64,000 nucleotides of DNA, from NCBI RefSeq assembly GCF_008727795.1, contig NZ_CP044222.1, positions 1,922,001 to 1,986,000 of the forward strand, written 5' to 3'. The notes under the pieces are model-generated. The model saw nothing but the letters and a program-made list of their open reading frames with translations. It made no database searches and had not been told where the DNA came from. Made by a program: the position numbers and the translations under genes. Shown here one piece after another: positions 7,113 to 15,050 of this stretch. The DNA comes from Nitrincola iocasae. GTDB taxonomy: Bacteria > Pseudomonadota > Gammaproteobacteria > Pseudomonadales > Balneatricaceae. The first letter of the stretch is position 1, and each line of letters starts with the position of its first letter.

Positions 7113-7172
7113 GCTAACAGCCGGTTTTTCTGTTTGTGTTGCACTTATCCTTGCATGGCTGCTATCTGGAAT

Positions 7173-7207
7173 ATATGATTCATATATTAACTGTATATGA
7201 ATCGTAT
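7173..7207 (+). promoter_or_regulatory. Palindromic operator before the ParD-like gene
   Basis: ATATGATTCATATA (7173-7186) and TATATGAATCGTAT (7194-7207) are inverted 14-mers with one mismatch and a 7-base spacer. They end 15 bases before the ATG of the antitoxin-like gene. Antitoxins of the ribbon-helix-helix class bind such palindromes and repress their own operon, so this is the likely operator of the 7223-8195 pair. Confidence 0.6.
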
Positions 7208-7222
7208 GCTAAAGGCGGGGTT

Positions 7223-7429
7223 ATGGGGATTGTAAAAATAGATGAGGAACTGCATTGCGAGATTCGCAAAGCAAGCGCAGTTATGGTTCGTTCTATAAAT
7301 GCACAGGCTGAGTATTGGATAAAAATTGGCATGCTTGCTGAGGCTAATCCAAACATGTCGTTTTCTGAAATTATGGTCGAACAAATGAAGCGAGCCAATG
7401 TTGACATAAGGAAGGCTGTCGGTGGCTAA
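7223..7429 (+). CDS. ParD-like antitoxin family protein
   Basis: The 68-residue protein has the form of the ParD-like family: a short N-terminal strand (GIVKIDEELHCEIRKAS), a middle helix containing A-E-Y-W-I-K-I-G, and an acidic and basic C-terminal helix. It starts at ATG 7223 behind AAAGGCGGGG. Its last codons overlap the GTG of the next gene by 8 bases, so translation of the pair is coupled. Instead of a ParE toxin the partner is a methionine aminopeptidase. The palindrome upstream fits autorepression. Whether it neutralises its partner is unknown. Confidence 0.75.
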   Translation: MGIVKIDEELHCEIRKASAVMVRSINAQAEYWIKIGMLAEANPNMSFSEIMVEQMKRANVDIRKAVGG

Positions 7430-8195
7430 CGTAAAATACAAAAGTGTCGAAGAATTAAATGTGATGCGGGAATCTGGACGTCTACTTGCAACCGTTTTCG
7501 ACTATCTTGACGATTTCGTCAAGGCCGGTGTATCCACGATGGATATAAACAATTTGGCAGAGAGATACATCACCGACCAATTGAATGCCCGCCCTGCCAG
7601 TAAGGGGCAATATGGTTATCAATACGTTCTGAACAGCTCTGTAAATCATGTTGTATGCCACGGAATTCCTTCACCCACCCAGAAATTGAAATCTGGTGAT
7701 ATAGTCAATATTGATATTACGTTGGAGCAGGGGGGATTTATCGCAGATTCCAGCAAGATGTATATGGTCGGTGAGGTAACTCCAATTGCTAGACAGTTGG
7801 TCGATAAAACGTATGAGGCGATGTGGGAAGGGATACGCAGCGTAAGGCCTGGCGCGACACTTGGTGATATTGGTTACGCTATTCAGAGGCATGCCGAAAA
7901 GCATGGCTATTCCGTTGTTCGCGAGTATTGTGGTCATGGGATTGGCCGGGAAATGCACGAAGAACCGCAGGTTCTGCATTATGGTGAGCGAGGGAGAGGT
8001 CTGGTCCTGCAAGAAGGGATGGTGTTTACAATAGAACCGATGATTAATCAGGGTAAGGCCAAGGTTAAGTTGAAGAAAGACGGGTGGACCGTTGTCACTA
8101 GTGACAAGAAATTATCCGCGCAGTGGGAGCATACTATTGCGGTCACATCGACTGGTTATGAGGTGCTTACACTCAGAACTTCAGAGCTTACTTAA
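7422..8195 (+). CDS. map: Type I methionine aminopeptidase, cassette-borne
   Basis: At 257 residues it matches the length of bacterial type I MetAP, which removes the initiator methionine from nascent proteins. All five metal ligands are present in order: D98, D109, H172 (in CGHGIGR), E205 (FTIEPM) and E236 (QWEHT). The enzyme is therefore predicted to be active. It starts at GTG 7422 inside the ParD-like gene and its stop lies inside an attC site, so the pair sits in the cassette block and is probably a second copy beside a housekeeping map elsewhere. The coupling to an antitoxin-like gene is the unusual point. Confidence 0.88.
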   Translation: MANVKYKSVEELNVMRESGRLLATVFDYLDDFVKAGVSTMDINNLAERYITDQLNARPASKGQYGYQYVLNSSVNHVVCHGIPSPTQKLKSGDIVNIDITLEQGGFIADSSKMYMVGEVTPIARQLVDKTYEAMWEGIRSVRPGATLGDIGYAIQRHAEKHGYSVVREYCGHGIGREMHEEPQVLHYGERGRGLVLQEGMVFTIEPMINQGKAKVKLKKDGWTVVTSDKKLSAQWEHTIAVTSTGYEVLTLRTSELT

Positions 8196-8274
8196 CAATC
8201 GCAGGCATAGCAGCGGGGTTCTCGTTGCCGCTTAGTCTCCACTATAAAGCCTCGGATGCTGTTGGCGTTATAAG
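8190..8274 (+). repeat. attC site after the MetAP gene
   Basis: ACTTAAC (8190-8196) fits RYYYAAC exactly and contains the MetAP stop codon. The right end GCGTTATAAG (8265-8274) is the approximate partner. CTTAACAATCGCAGGCAT aligns with the reverse complement of the right arm (CTTATAACGCCAACAGCAT). An inner stem AGCGG/CCGCT occupies the middle. The 85-bp length is typical of attC. Confidence 0.55.
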
Positions 8275-8315
8275 GCATATGAGCACTGGCGGTACTTTTT
8301 AGTAAGGGAAAAATA

Positions 8316-8897
8316 ATGCATAAAATTCAATGTAAATGCGGATCTTTACGCGGTCATATTCGAGGTGTTGGAACTTGCAGCCGAATTGTGTGTTACTGCT
8401 CCGATTGCAAGGCCTTTACAAAATTCTTGGGTTGTTCCAATGACGTGTTGGACGCACAGGGTGGAACCGAGATCGTACAGTTGGCTCAACCACGCGTAGT
8501 CTTTTCGCATGGTAAGGATCACCTTGCTGCGGTGCGGCTTAGCGAGAACGGGCTGGTTCGGTGGTATGCTGCTTGTTGCAAAACCCCGATTGGAAATACT
8601 TTAGCTAATCCCAAAGTTTCTTTTATAGGTCTAATTCACTCATCGCTTGACCATTCTATGATGGAGGAAAACTTCGGAACAAACATTGCAATAGTTAATG
8701 TTGGTTCTGCTACTGAAGAGTCAAGGCCAAAACAGAGAGGCCTTCTAGGCACTATTTTACGATTCTTCTGGATTGTTTTATCAATGCGTATTGGTGGTAA
8801 GTATAGAGGATCTCAACTATTTAATGAGACTGGCGATCTAATCGTGACCCCATTGATACTTACTGCAGAGGAACTCAAAGATTTGAAAAGTGCCTAA
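8316..8897 (+). CDS. DUF6151 (GFA-like) protein
   Basis: This 193-residue cytosolic protein opens with a zinc-site pattern, C-x-C (QCKCGSLRG) and C-Y-C-x2-C (VCYCSDCKAF). A pair C-C-K-T-P follows near residue 90, the arrangement of glutathione-dependent formaldehyde-activating enzyme relatives. Residues 150-193 are less conserved and include a hydrophobic stretch. I assign it to the DUF6151 group by this pattern; its reaction is unknown. ATG 8316 follows TAAGGGAA. It is flanked by a full attC upstream and an attC half on its stop codon, so it is the last recognisable cassette of the block. Confidence 0.7.
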   Translation: MHKIQCKCGSLRGHIRGVGTCSRIVCYCSDCKAFTKFLGCSNDVLDAQGGTEIVQLAQPRVVFSHGKDHLAAVRLSENGLVRWYAACCKTPIGNTLANPKVSFIGLIHSSLDHSMMEENFGTNIAIVNVGSATEESRPKQRGLLGTILRFFWIVLSMRIGGKYRGSQLFNETGDLIVTPLILTAEELKDLKSA

Positions 8898-8910
8898 CAA
8901 CATAGCGGGT
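8892..8910 (+). repeat. Left attC half on the DUF6151 stop codon
   Basis: GCCTAACAACATAGCGGG starts with an exact RYYYAAC core that contains the TAA stop of the DUF6151 gene. No GTTAGGC-type partner is visible before the convergent XRE gene. I read this as the break between the cassette block and core-like DNA. The 136 bases up to 9034 hold no gene; a GAGCAGC/GCTGCTC-type stem near 8938-8965 may act as a terminator. Confidence 0.45.
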
Positions 8911-9033
8911 AGATTCCATTGGCTCCAGTGCCTATATCGAGCAGCTTGATGCTGTGCTGCTCAAGCCCAAGCAAGTCTGTTCTTTCGGGTAAATCACGGA
9001 AGTGGGCACATGATAGTGGGCAGGATATACAAG

Positions 9034-9774
9034 CTATGCCTTATCCACATCGGTTTTGAACAGCCCATAGCGCCAGCCGCGGATGGCAATGATCACGGTC
9101 GTTCCGTGGCGCGTATCAAAATCCAGCGATACATCCTCCCGGTTAAACTCTTCAAACTCCCGCGCCAGGCGTTGCATGCGCCGCTGGAACGCCTGATTGG
9201 ATGATTTCGACAGCATACCGTTCAGCACGATCAGGTTCTCATCCTCGGCCTGAAAACGGGAGTTGAAGTATTCGCTGGCGATACGCTGCTGGAAGAACTG
9301 CTGGATAGGGCCATTTTCAATCCAGTTGAAGTTGGCAGCTACCTTCAGCTTGACCCGGTTTCGGGGCAGCAGATCGATAAGCTGAAGTTTGTCCAGGCGT
9401 GCCAGTTTCCGGGTGCAGGTGTGCGGGTCGAGCTGATGGACCTGCAGGATATCGTCCAGAGTCCAGCGGTTGAGTACGCACACGGTGATCAGCAGCAGAG
9501 TCAGATCGCCTGCGATTTCGCGCTCCTGCTCGACGGTAAGGCGCTCGATACGGCCTGTTTCCTCTTCCATCTGTTTGACCAGATCGGTGATCTCCAGGCC
9601 GATCAACTGGCCAATGGCTTCCAGCCGCTCCAATGATAACTGGTTTGTGGATAGCAGCCGTTTTACACTAGCTTCGGATAAGTCCAGCGCTGTGGCTACA
9701 TCGGCATAGGTCCTGCCGTGGGCTTTCAGCGCTCGTTTCAGCGTGGTGATCAGTGCTTTAGTCTGTCTCGCCAT
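9034..9774 (-). CDS. XRE-type HTH regulator with unknown C-terminal domain
   Basis: Residues 1-70 form a Cro/CI-like helix-turn-helix (RTYADVATALDLSEASVKRLLS) followed by L-E-R-L-E-A-I-G. The remaining 175 residues contain a possible second winged-helix part (LDDILQVHQLDPHTCTRKLARLDKLQLIDLLP) and no ligand domain I recognise. It has a paralogue of the same layout at 24557-25294. A near-ideal palindrome at 9811-9833 lies in its promoter, which it probably binds, and it is divergent from the LplT-Aas fusion, which could be co-regulated. ATG start with GGAACCCC upstream. Confidence 0.8.
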   Translation of the reverse strand: MARQTKALITTLKRALKAHGRTYADVATALDLSEASVKRLLSTNQLSLERLEAIGQLIGLEITDLVKQMEEETGRIERLTVEQEREIAGDLTLLLITVCVLNRWTLDDILQVHQLDPHTCTRKLARLDKLQLIDLLPRNRVKLKVAANFNWIENGPIQQFFQQRIASEYFNSRFQAEDENLIVLNGMLSKSSNQAFQRRMQRLAREFEEFNREDVSLDFDTRHGTTVIIAIRGWRYGLFKTDVDKA

Positions 9775-9810
9775 GGGGTTCCTGCTATTTCGTTTGAGCC
9801 AATCGGGAAT

Positions 9811-9833
9811 AAAGTATCACTAGATGATACTTT
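9811..9833 (-). promoter_or_regulatory. Perfect palindrome, probable XRE operator
   Basis: AAAGTATCA (9811-9819) and TGATACTTT (9825-9833) form an exact 9-base inverted repeat around CTAGA. It lies 37 bases upstream of the XRE start and between it and the divergent fusion gene. The same half-sites (TGATACT, GGTATCA, AGATACTTT) recur before the paralogous XRE gene at 24.5 kb, which ties the motif to this regulator type. Confidence 0.65.
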
Positions 9834-9907
9834 ATGGTGGCTTTTACGCAACTATTAACAGGGAAGTTGTACCTCGCCTTAATTCTGATCAGGATGGTGA
9901 GGAATAA

Positions 9908-12900
9908 ATGCATCGCAATAGGACGCCGATTATGAACCAACTTTTCAAAGTTAAAGGATTTCTCGCCTATATTCTCGTGGTGTTTCTTAACGCCTTTGTG
10001 GATCTTGGCCACAAGATTGTTATTCAGAACACCATCTTCAAGACCTGGGATGGCGACCTGCAGGTGATTCTCACAGCACTGATCAACGGTCTGATTCTGC
10101 TGCCGTTCATCCTGCTATTTTCTCCTGCCGGGTTTATCTCCGACCGTTTCCCCAAGCCGACCGTGATTCGCTACGGTGCGCTGGCCGCTGTTGCCGGCAC
10201 AGGGCTGATTGCCCTCAGTTATCTGGCTGGCTGGTTCTGGGTATCCTTCGGGTTGACGTTACTGCTGTCGATTCAGAGTGCGATCTACTCACCGGCCAAG
10301 TATGGCTTTATCCGCGAATTGCTCGGCGATGAGCGTCTCGCCCAGGGTAACGCGCTGGTGCAGGCGACCACTATTGTGTCGATTTTGGCGGGTACGTTTG
10401 TATTTTCCGGGCTGTTCGAGCATTTCTACCAGCCGGACTTCAGTGATACCTCTGAGGTGATGTACGCGATCGCGCCGCTGGGACTGGTGCTGGTGGTGTT
10501 GTCTGTTGTCGAGTGGACTCTTGCCGGACAATTGCCCAGTAGTGAAGCGGGCGAACCTACCAAGACGTTCAGTGTTAGCACCTATGTGAAGGGCGGTTAT
10601 CTACGCGGCAATATCCGTGCGATTCGGGGTAGCCGAGCTATCTGGTTATCGATTGTCGGTTTGGCGATGTTCTGGGCGATCTCCCAGGTACTACTGGCGG
10701 CATTTCCAGCCTATGCCAAAGAGGTGCTGGCCGAGACCAATACGCTGGTGATTCAGGGGCTTCTGGGCGTTAGTGGTATCGGTATTCTGATCGGTTCAAT
10801 TGTTGCTGGCCGTGCCTCTCGTGCACATATTGAACTTGGCCTGGTGCCGCTGGGTGCTATAGGTATTGCCTTCTGTCTGGGGGTCATGCCGTTGTTCAAC
10901 GGATTGTATTCTCTGGCGGCGTTGCTGCTGTTGATCGGTGTCTGCGGTGGGCTGTTTATCGTGCCGCTGAACGCTCTTATTCAGTACACTGCCCGCGAAG
11001 AGAAGCTGGGCACGGTGCTGGCTGGCAACAACTGGATTCAGAACCTGGCGATGATCGGCTTTCTCGGGCTGACGGTACTGTTTTCGCTGCTTGGTTTCAG
11101 CAGTGCCGGGCTGTTCTACCTGTTGGCAGTTGTGGCCGTCGCGGGTGCCGCTTACACACTGTACTGTCTGCCTCATTCGCTGGTACGCATCTTCGCCGGT
11201 GTGCTTCTCAAACGTCGTTACCGGGTGAGTGTATCGGGGCTGGAGCATCTGCCGAAAGAGGGTGGAGTACTGTTGCTGGGTAATCATATCAGCTGGATCG
11301 ACTGGGCCATGGTACAGATCGCCTGCCCGCGCCCGGTGCGTTTCGTCATGCTGCGCAGCATCTACGAAAGCTGGTATCTAAAGCCTTTTCTGAAGCTCTT
11401 TGGTGCGATTCCAATTAGTGCCGGTAACAGCAAGGACGCGTTGGAGAGTGTCAACCAGTGTCTTAAAAAGGGTGAAGTCGTGTGCCTGTTCCCGGAAGGG
11501 GCGATCAGTCGCACAGGGCATTTGGGCATGTTCCGCCGTGGTTATGAGAAAGCGGTGGAAGATATCGAGCAGGGGGTGATCGTGCCGTTCTACCTGCGTG
11601 GCCTGTGGGGTAGCCGTCTGTCCCGCTCGCATAGCGAAAAGCTGCGTGAGAACACCACTGATGGCTTCAAGCGCAATGTGATTGTAGCGCTGGGTAAACC
11701 TTTGCCGTTGAGTACCAAAGCCGAGGCGCTTAAACAGAAGGTGTTCGAACTGTCGGTAGATGGTTGGGAAGACTATACAGCGACGCTGGAGCCTCTGCCG
11801 CAGGCCTGGATGAAGCAGGCCAAGCGTCGCCCGAATTCTGTCAGTCTGATCGATACGCTCGGTGATGTGCGTTACAGCAATGCCCGGGTAATCGCCGGTA
11901 CAACCGCGATGGCGCGCAGCATGAAGAAAATCTGCCGCGAGCAGAACGTGGGCCTTATGCTGCCTGCCAGTGCCGCGGGTGTGATGGCGAATTTGGCCGT
12001 GATGCTGAACGGTCAGACCGCCGTGAATCTAAATTTCACCGCAGGCGTGGATTCAGTGAAAGCGGCGATTCGTAGCGCCGGAATCGATACCGTGTATACC
12101 TCTGAGCGGTTTGCCAAAAAGCTCTTGAGTCGTGGGCTTGATCTGGATGCGATGTTGGCCGGTACCCGGGTGGTATATCTGGAGGACGTGCGTAAACGCA
12201 TGACCAAAATCCGTTTACTGACGCATTTGATCAGTGCCTATCTGTTGCCTGCCTCTTGGTTGTGTCACCTGTATGGGCGCAGCACCACATTGGAGAGCCC
12301 GGCGCAGATTCTTTTCTCTAGCGGCAGTGAGGGTACACCCAAGGGGGTGGTGCTGACCCACCGCAACCTAATGGGCAATATCAAGCAGATCAGCGATGTG
12401 CTCAACACCGATGAAGACGATGCCATGATGGCTTGCCTGCCGTTGTTTCATTCATTCGGCCTGACGGTAAACAGCTTGCTGCCGATGGTGGAAGGGATTC
12501 CTGCGGTATGCCACCCGGACCCTACCGATGCGCTCAATATAGGCAAGGCGATTTATCGCCACAAGGTGAGTATTCTGTGTGGTACAGCCACCTTCCTGCG
12601 GCTTTATAGCCGCAACCGCAATGTCGTGCCGAGCATGCTGGATTCTTTGCGTGTGATTGTCGCCGGTGCCGAAAAGCTATCGCCAGAGGTGCGTAACAGT
12701 TTCGAGCTGAAGTTCAAAAAAACGATTTTCGAAGGCTATGGTGCCACCGAGACCGCGCCGGTGGCCAGTGTTAACGTGCCTGATTCCATGGACCCGAGCA
12801 GTTGGAAGGTTCAGACGGGTAACAAGCCGGGTACGGTAGGTATGCCGCTGCCCGGCAGCTGCTTCCGTATTGTGGATCCAGAATCGCTGGAATCACTGCC

Positions 12901-13387
12901 CGGTGGCGACGATGGTTTGATTCTGGTTTCCGGTGGGCAGGTCATGCAGGGTTATTTGAATGACCCTGAGAAAACCGACGATGCCATTGTTGAACTGGAC
13001 GGTCGGCGCTGGTACTGCACGGGTGATAAAGGGCATATCGATAGCGACGGTTTCCTGAGTATCGTCGACCGTTACTCCCGCTTTGCCAAGATTGGCGGTG
13101 AGATGATCAGTCTGGGTGCGGTGGAGGCGGCCGTCGCCGGGGTGGTAGACAGTGAAACCACCGAATTTGGCGCTACCAATATCAAGGACGATAAAAAAGG
13201 TGAAAAAGTAGTGCTGCTGATCACCGAGGGCGCTGAGGATATCCGCCAGAAAATGGTCAAGGCGGGGGTGAATCCGCTAATGATTCCGGCACAGGTTGTT
13301 GCCGTGGACGAGCTGCCCAAACTCGGTAGTGGCAAGGTGGATTACAAAGGGCTGAAGCAGGTGGCAAGTCGGCTATTGCTGACCTGA
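9908..13387 (+). CDS. aas: LplT-PlsC-acyl-ACP synthetase fusion (Aas type)
   Basis: This is an 1159-residue three-module membrane protein. Residues 10-420 are a major-facilitator transporter like LplT, a lysophospholipid flippase. Residues 430-640 are a PlsC acyltransferase with H460-x4-D (NHISWID) and F-P-E-G-A-I-S-R. Residues 650-1150 are an AMP-forming acyl-ACP synthetase with SSGSEGTPKG, YGATET and a W-Y-C-T-G-D motif. Together they import lysophosphatidylethanolamine and re-acylate it at the inner membrane. In enterobacteria LplT and Aas are separate proteins; three-domain fusions are known elsewhere. ATG 9932 (MNQLFKV) is an alternative start. It is divergent from the XRE gene. Confidence 0.9.
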   Translation: MHRNRTPIMNQLFKVKGFLAYILVVFLNAFVDLGHKIVIQNTIFKTWDGDLQVILTALINGLILLPFILLFSPAGFISDRFPKPTVIRYGALAAVAGTGLIALSYLAGWFWVSFGLTLLLSIQSAIYSPAKYGFIRELLGDERLAQGNALVQATTIVSILAGTFVFSGLFEHFYQPDFSDTSEVMYAIAPLGLVLVVLSVVEWTLAGQLPSSEAGEPTKTFSVSTYVKGGYLRGNIRAIRGSRAIWLSIVGLAMFWAISQVLLAAFPAYAKEVLAETNTLVIQGLLGVSGIGILIGSIVAGRASRAHIELGLVPLGAIGIAFCLGVMPLFNGLYSLAALLLLIGVCGGLFIVPLNALIQYTAREEKLGTVLAGNNWIQNLAMIGFLGLTVLFSLLGFSSAGLFYLLAVVAVAGAAYTLYCLPHSLVRIFAGVLLKRRYRVSVSGLEHLPKEGGVLLLGNHISWIDWAMVQIACPRPVRFVMLRSIYESWYLKPFLKLFGAIPISAGNSKDALESVNQCLKKGEVVCLFPEGAISRTGHLGMFRRGYEKAVEDIEQGVIVPFYLRGLWGSRLSRSHSEKLRENTTDGFKRNVIVALGKPLPLSTKAEALKQKVFELSVDGWEDYTATLEPLPQAWMKQAKRRPNSVSLIDTLGDVRYSNARVIAGTTAMARSMKKICREQNVGLMLPASAAGVMANLAVMLNGQTAVNLNFTAGVDSVKAAIRSAGIDTVYTSERFAKKLLSRGLDLDAMLAGTRVVYLEDVRKRMTKIRLLTHLISAYLLPASWLCHLYGRSTTLESPAQILFSSGSEGTPKGVVLTHRNLMGNIKQISDVLNTDEDDAMMACLPLFHSFGLTVNSLLPMVEGIPAVCHPDPTDALNIGKAIYRHKVSILCGTATFLRLYSRNRNVVPSMLDSLRVIVAGAEKLSPEVRNSFELKFKKTIFEGYGATETAPVASVNVPDSMDPSSWKVQTGNKPGTVGMPLPGSCFRIVDPESLESLPGGDDGLILVSGGQVMQGYLNDPEKTDDAIVELDGRRWYCTGDKGHIDSDGFLSIVDRYSRFAKIGGEMISLGAVEAAVAGVVDSETTEFGATNIKDDKKGEKVVLLITEGAEDIRQKMVKAGVNPLMIPAQVVAVDELPKLGSGKVDYKGLKQVASRLLLT

Positions 13388-13437
13388 TCTGCGAAGGTAG
13401 ATGTGAATAACCATAGAGTATTTCTGGAGGTTTACCT

Positions 13438-14085
13438 GTGTCTGATCAAGCACATATTGTTTTGATACATGGCCTTTACATGCGCCCCTTGGTGATGCGA
13501 CCCATGGCGCGTTGGTTTGAAGCGCAAGGCTATTCGACTAGCTCTTTTGGCTATAAGACGACTTCCGAATCACTGGAGCTCAATGTAGAGAACCTGTCCA
13601 CGCACCTTAGTAGTATCAATGCCAATGAGGTTTTCCTTGTCTGCCATTCACTGGGTGGATTACTGGCGCGCGCCTATGTGGCGTCTGTGGGTGAAGATCA
13701 TACTATTCGCAAGGTGGTTACTATTGGTACGCCGCATCAAGGTGCGGCTATTGCCCGGTGGATGAAGTCAAAAAAACTTGGGAGCCTCCTGGGTCATAGC
13801 ATGGAGAAAGGATTGATAAAAAACAGATCAGACTGGGATCTGGACATTCCTCTTGGGAGTATTGCCGGAGACGGAGGTATTGGTTTCCTGCCGCTGATCA
13901 AAGGAAATGCAGAACCCTCTGATGGCACCGTATCCGTCAGCGAAACTCACATACAGGGTGAGACTGACCACATAGTTCTGCACTACAGCCATATTCAGCT
14001 TATTATGGTTGCCGAAGTGTACGAGAAAGCACTTTGTTTCATAAAACACAGTAATTTTACATCTGATAGTTCAGGTTCAAGTTGA
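13438..14085 (+). CDS. Lipase-like alpha/beta hydrolase
   Basis: The 215-residue protein begins at GTG 13438 behind TGGAGGT. It shows the oxyanion motif LIHGLYMRP, the nucleophile elbow C-H-S-L-G-G, the segment TIGTPHQGA typical of triacylglycerol-lipase and PGAP1-like hydrolases, and a late S-H-I-Q-L histidine. There is no signal peptide, so it is probably cytosolic. It follows the LplT-Aas gene by 50 bases on the same strand, which hints at a joint role in lipid turnover. Confidence 0.75.
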   Translation: MSDQAHIVLIHGLYMRPLVMRPMARWFEAQGYSTSSFGYKTTSESLELNVENLSTHLSSINANEVFLVCHSLGGLLARAYVASVGEDHTIRKVVTIGTPHQGAAIARWMKSKKLGSLLGHSMEKGLIKNRSDWDLDIPLGSIAGDGGIGFLPLIKGNAEPSDGTVSVSETHIQGETDHIVLHYSHIQLIMVAEVYEKALCFIKHSNFTSDSSGSS

Positions 14086-14214
14086 GATGATTTTTCAGGT
14101 CTATTCAACGTTAGCAAGTTGGTGGGTAGCCGCAGGAATCGTTCACGCTTTTAACTATGGGTCGGGAAGTGGTAGATTCTGCATAAATGCTTCAGAAAAG
14201 GAGCTATTAGTACA

Positions 14215-14931
14215 TTGAACGACTGGATTCTCATTATTGTATTGACGCTGTTACCAGGAATCGCGATGCCGATCGGAGCAGTCTTTGCCGGGTTTGAGCA
14301 TATCCGACCACGCTGGCTTGAAACTGAAGTTCGCCATAGCGTAATCGCCTTTGGTGGAGGGGCGCTTTTGGCAGCGGTCGCGCTGGTTCTTGTTCCGGAA
14401 GGGATAAAAAACCTGGATCTTCTGCTGATAGTGATCTGTTTTATGAGTGGAGCCGTGGCATTAATGTTGCTTGATGTTCTCCTGGCTGCCAAGGCTACCC
14501 CAGCAAGCCAATTAGTAGCGATGTTATCTGATTTTGTCCCCGAAGCACTGGCACTTGGTGCAACTTTCGCTGTCTCAAAGGCTTCGGGATTGTTGCTTGC
14601 AGGAATTATCGCGCTACAGAATCTTCCAGAGGGTTTTAATGCCTGCAGGGAAGTTACAAAATCAACTCATTATCGTATTTCACAAGTGGTTGGCGCATTC
14701 ACTCTGATGGCCTTGCTAGGTCCAATAGCGGGGCTAACCGGATATTTTGTCTTGTCTGGATTTCCGGCAGTGGTTTCGGCTATCTCTCTATTTGCCGCTG
14801 GTGGCATCCTGTACCTGATCTTTCAGGATATTGCGCCGCAGGCCAAGCTGAAAAAGCACTGGGCTCCCCCACTTGGAGCGGTAGCAGGCTTTTTACTCGG
14901 CGTTATAGGTAAAGTTGCAGTTGGCGCATAA
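14215..14931 (+). CDS. ZIP family metal transporter
   Basis: This 238-residue integral membrane protein has about eight helices. The metal-binding signatures of ZIP transporters are present: F-V-P-E-A-L-A-L-G in the fourth helix and I-A-L-Q-N-L-P-E-G in the fifth. Members import zinc or other divalent cations without ATP. The start is a TTG with AAAAGGAG 10 bases upstream. A hairpin at 14996-15015 terminates it against the convergent reductase gene. No metal-responsive operator is evident upstream. Confidence 0.85.
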   Translation: MNDWILIIVLTLLPGIAMPIGAVFAGFEHIRPRWLETEVRHSVIAFGGGALLAAVALVLVPEGIKNLDLLLIVICFMSGAVALMLLDVLLAAKATPASQLVAMLSDFVPEALALGATFAVSKASGLLLAGIIALQNLPEGFNACREVTKSTHYRISQVVGAFTLMALLGPIAGLTGYFVLSGFPAVVSAISLFAAGGILYLIFQDIAPQAKLKKHWAPPLGAVAGFLLGVIGKVAVGA

Positions 14932-14995
14932 AGAGATAGCGGTAGAAATTAAAGATATTAACGTGCCTGCTCAAAGAATAAGCGACAGGGTATAA

Positions 14996-15015
14996 CCAAC
15001 CCGGAATAGGGTTGG
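14996..15015. terminator. Bidirectional terminator
   Basis: CCAACCC (14996-15002) and GGGTTGG (15009-15015) form a 7-bp stem with a 6-base loop between the convergent ZIP and PepSY-reductase genes. There is no long T-run on either side. Confidence 0.5.
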
Positions 15016-15050
15016 CTTGCCCAATGTTCATTCCGTTACGTCTTTCAGTG

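Noticed and set aside
14087..14218. A 43-codon frame between the lipase-like and ZIP genes, ending on the ZIP start codon.
   Set aside because: It has no ribosome site or family features, and the ZIP gene has its own good AAAAGGAG site; overlap is probably chance.
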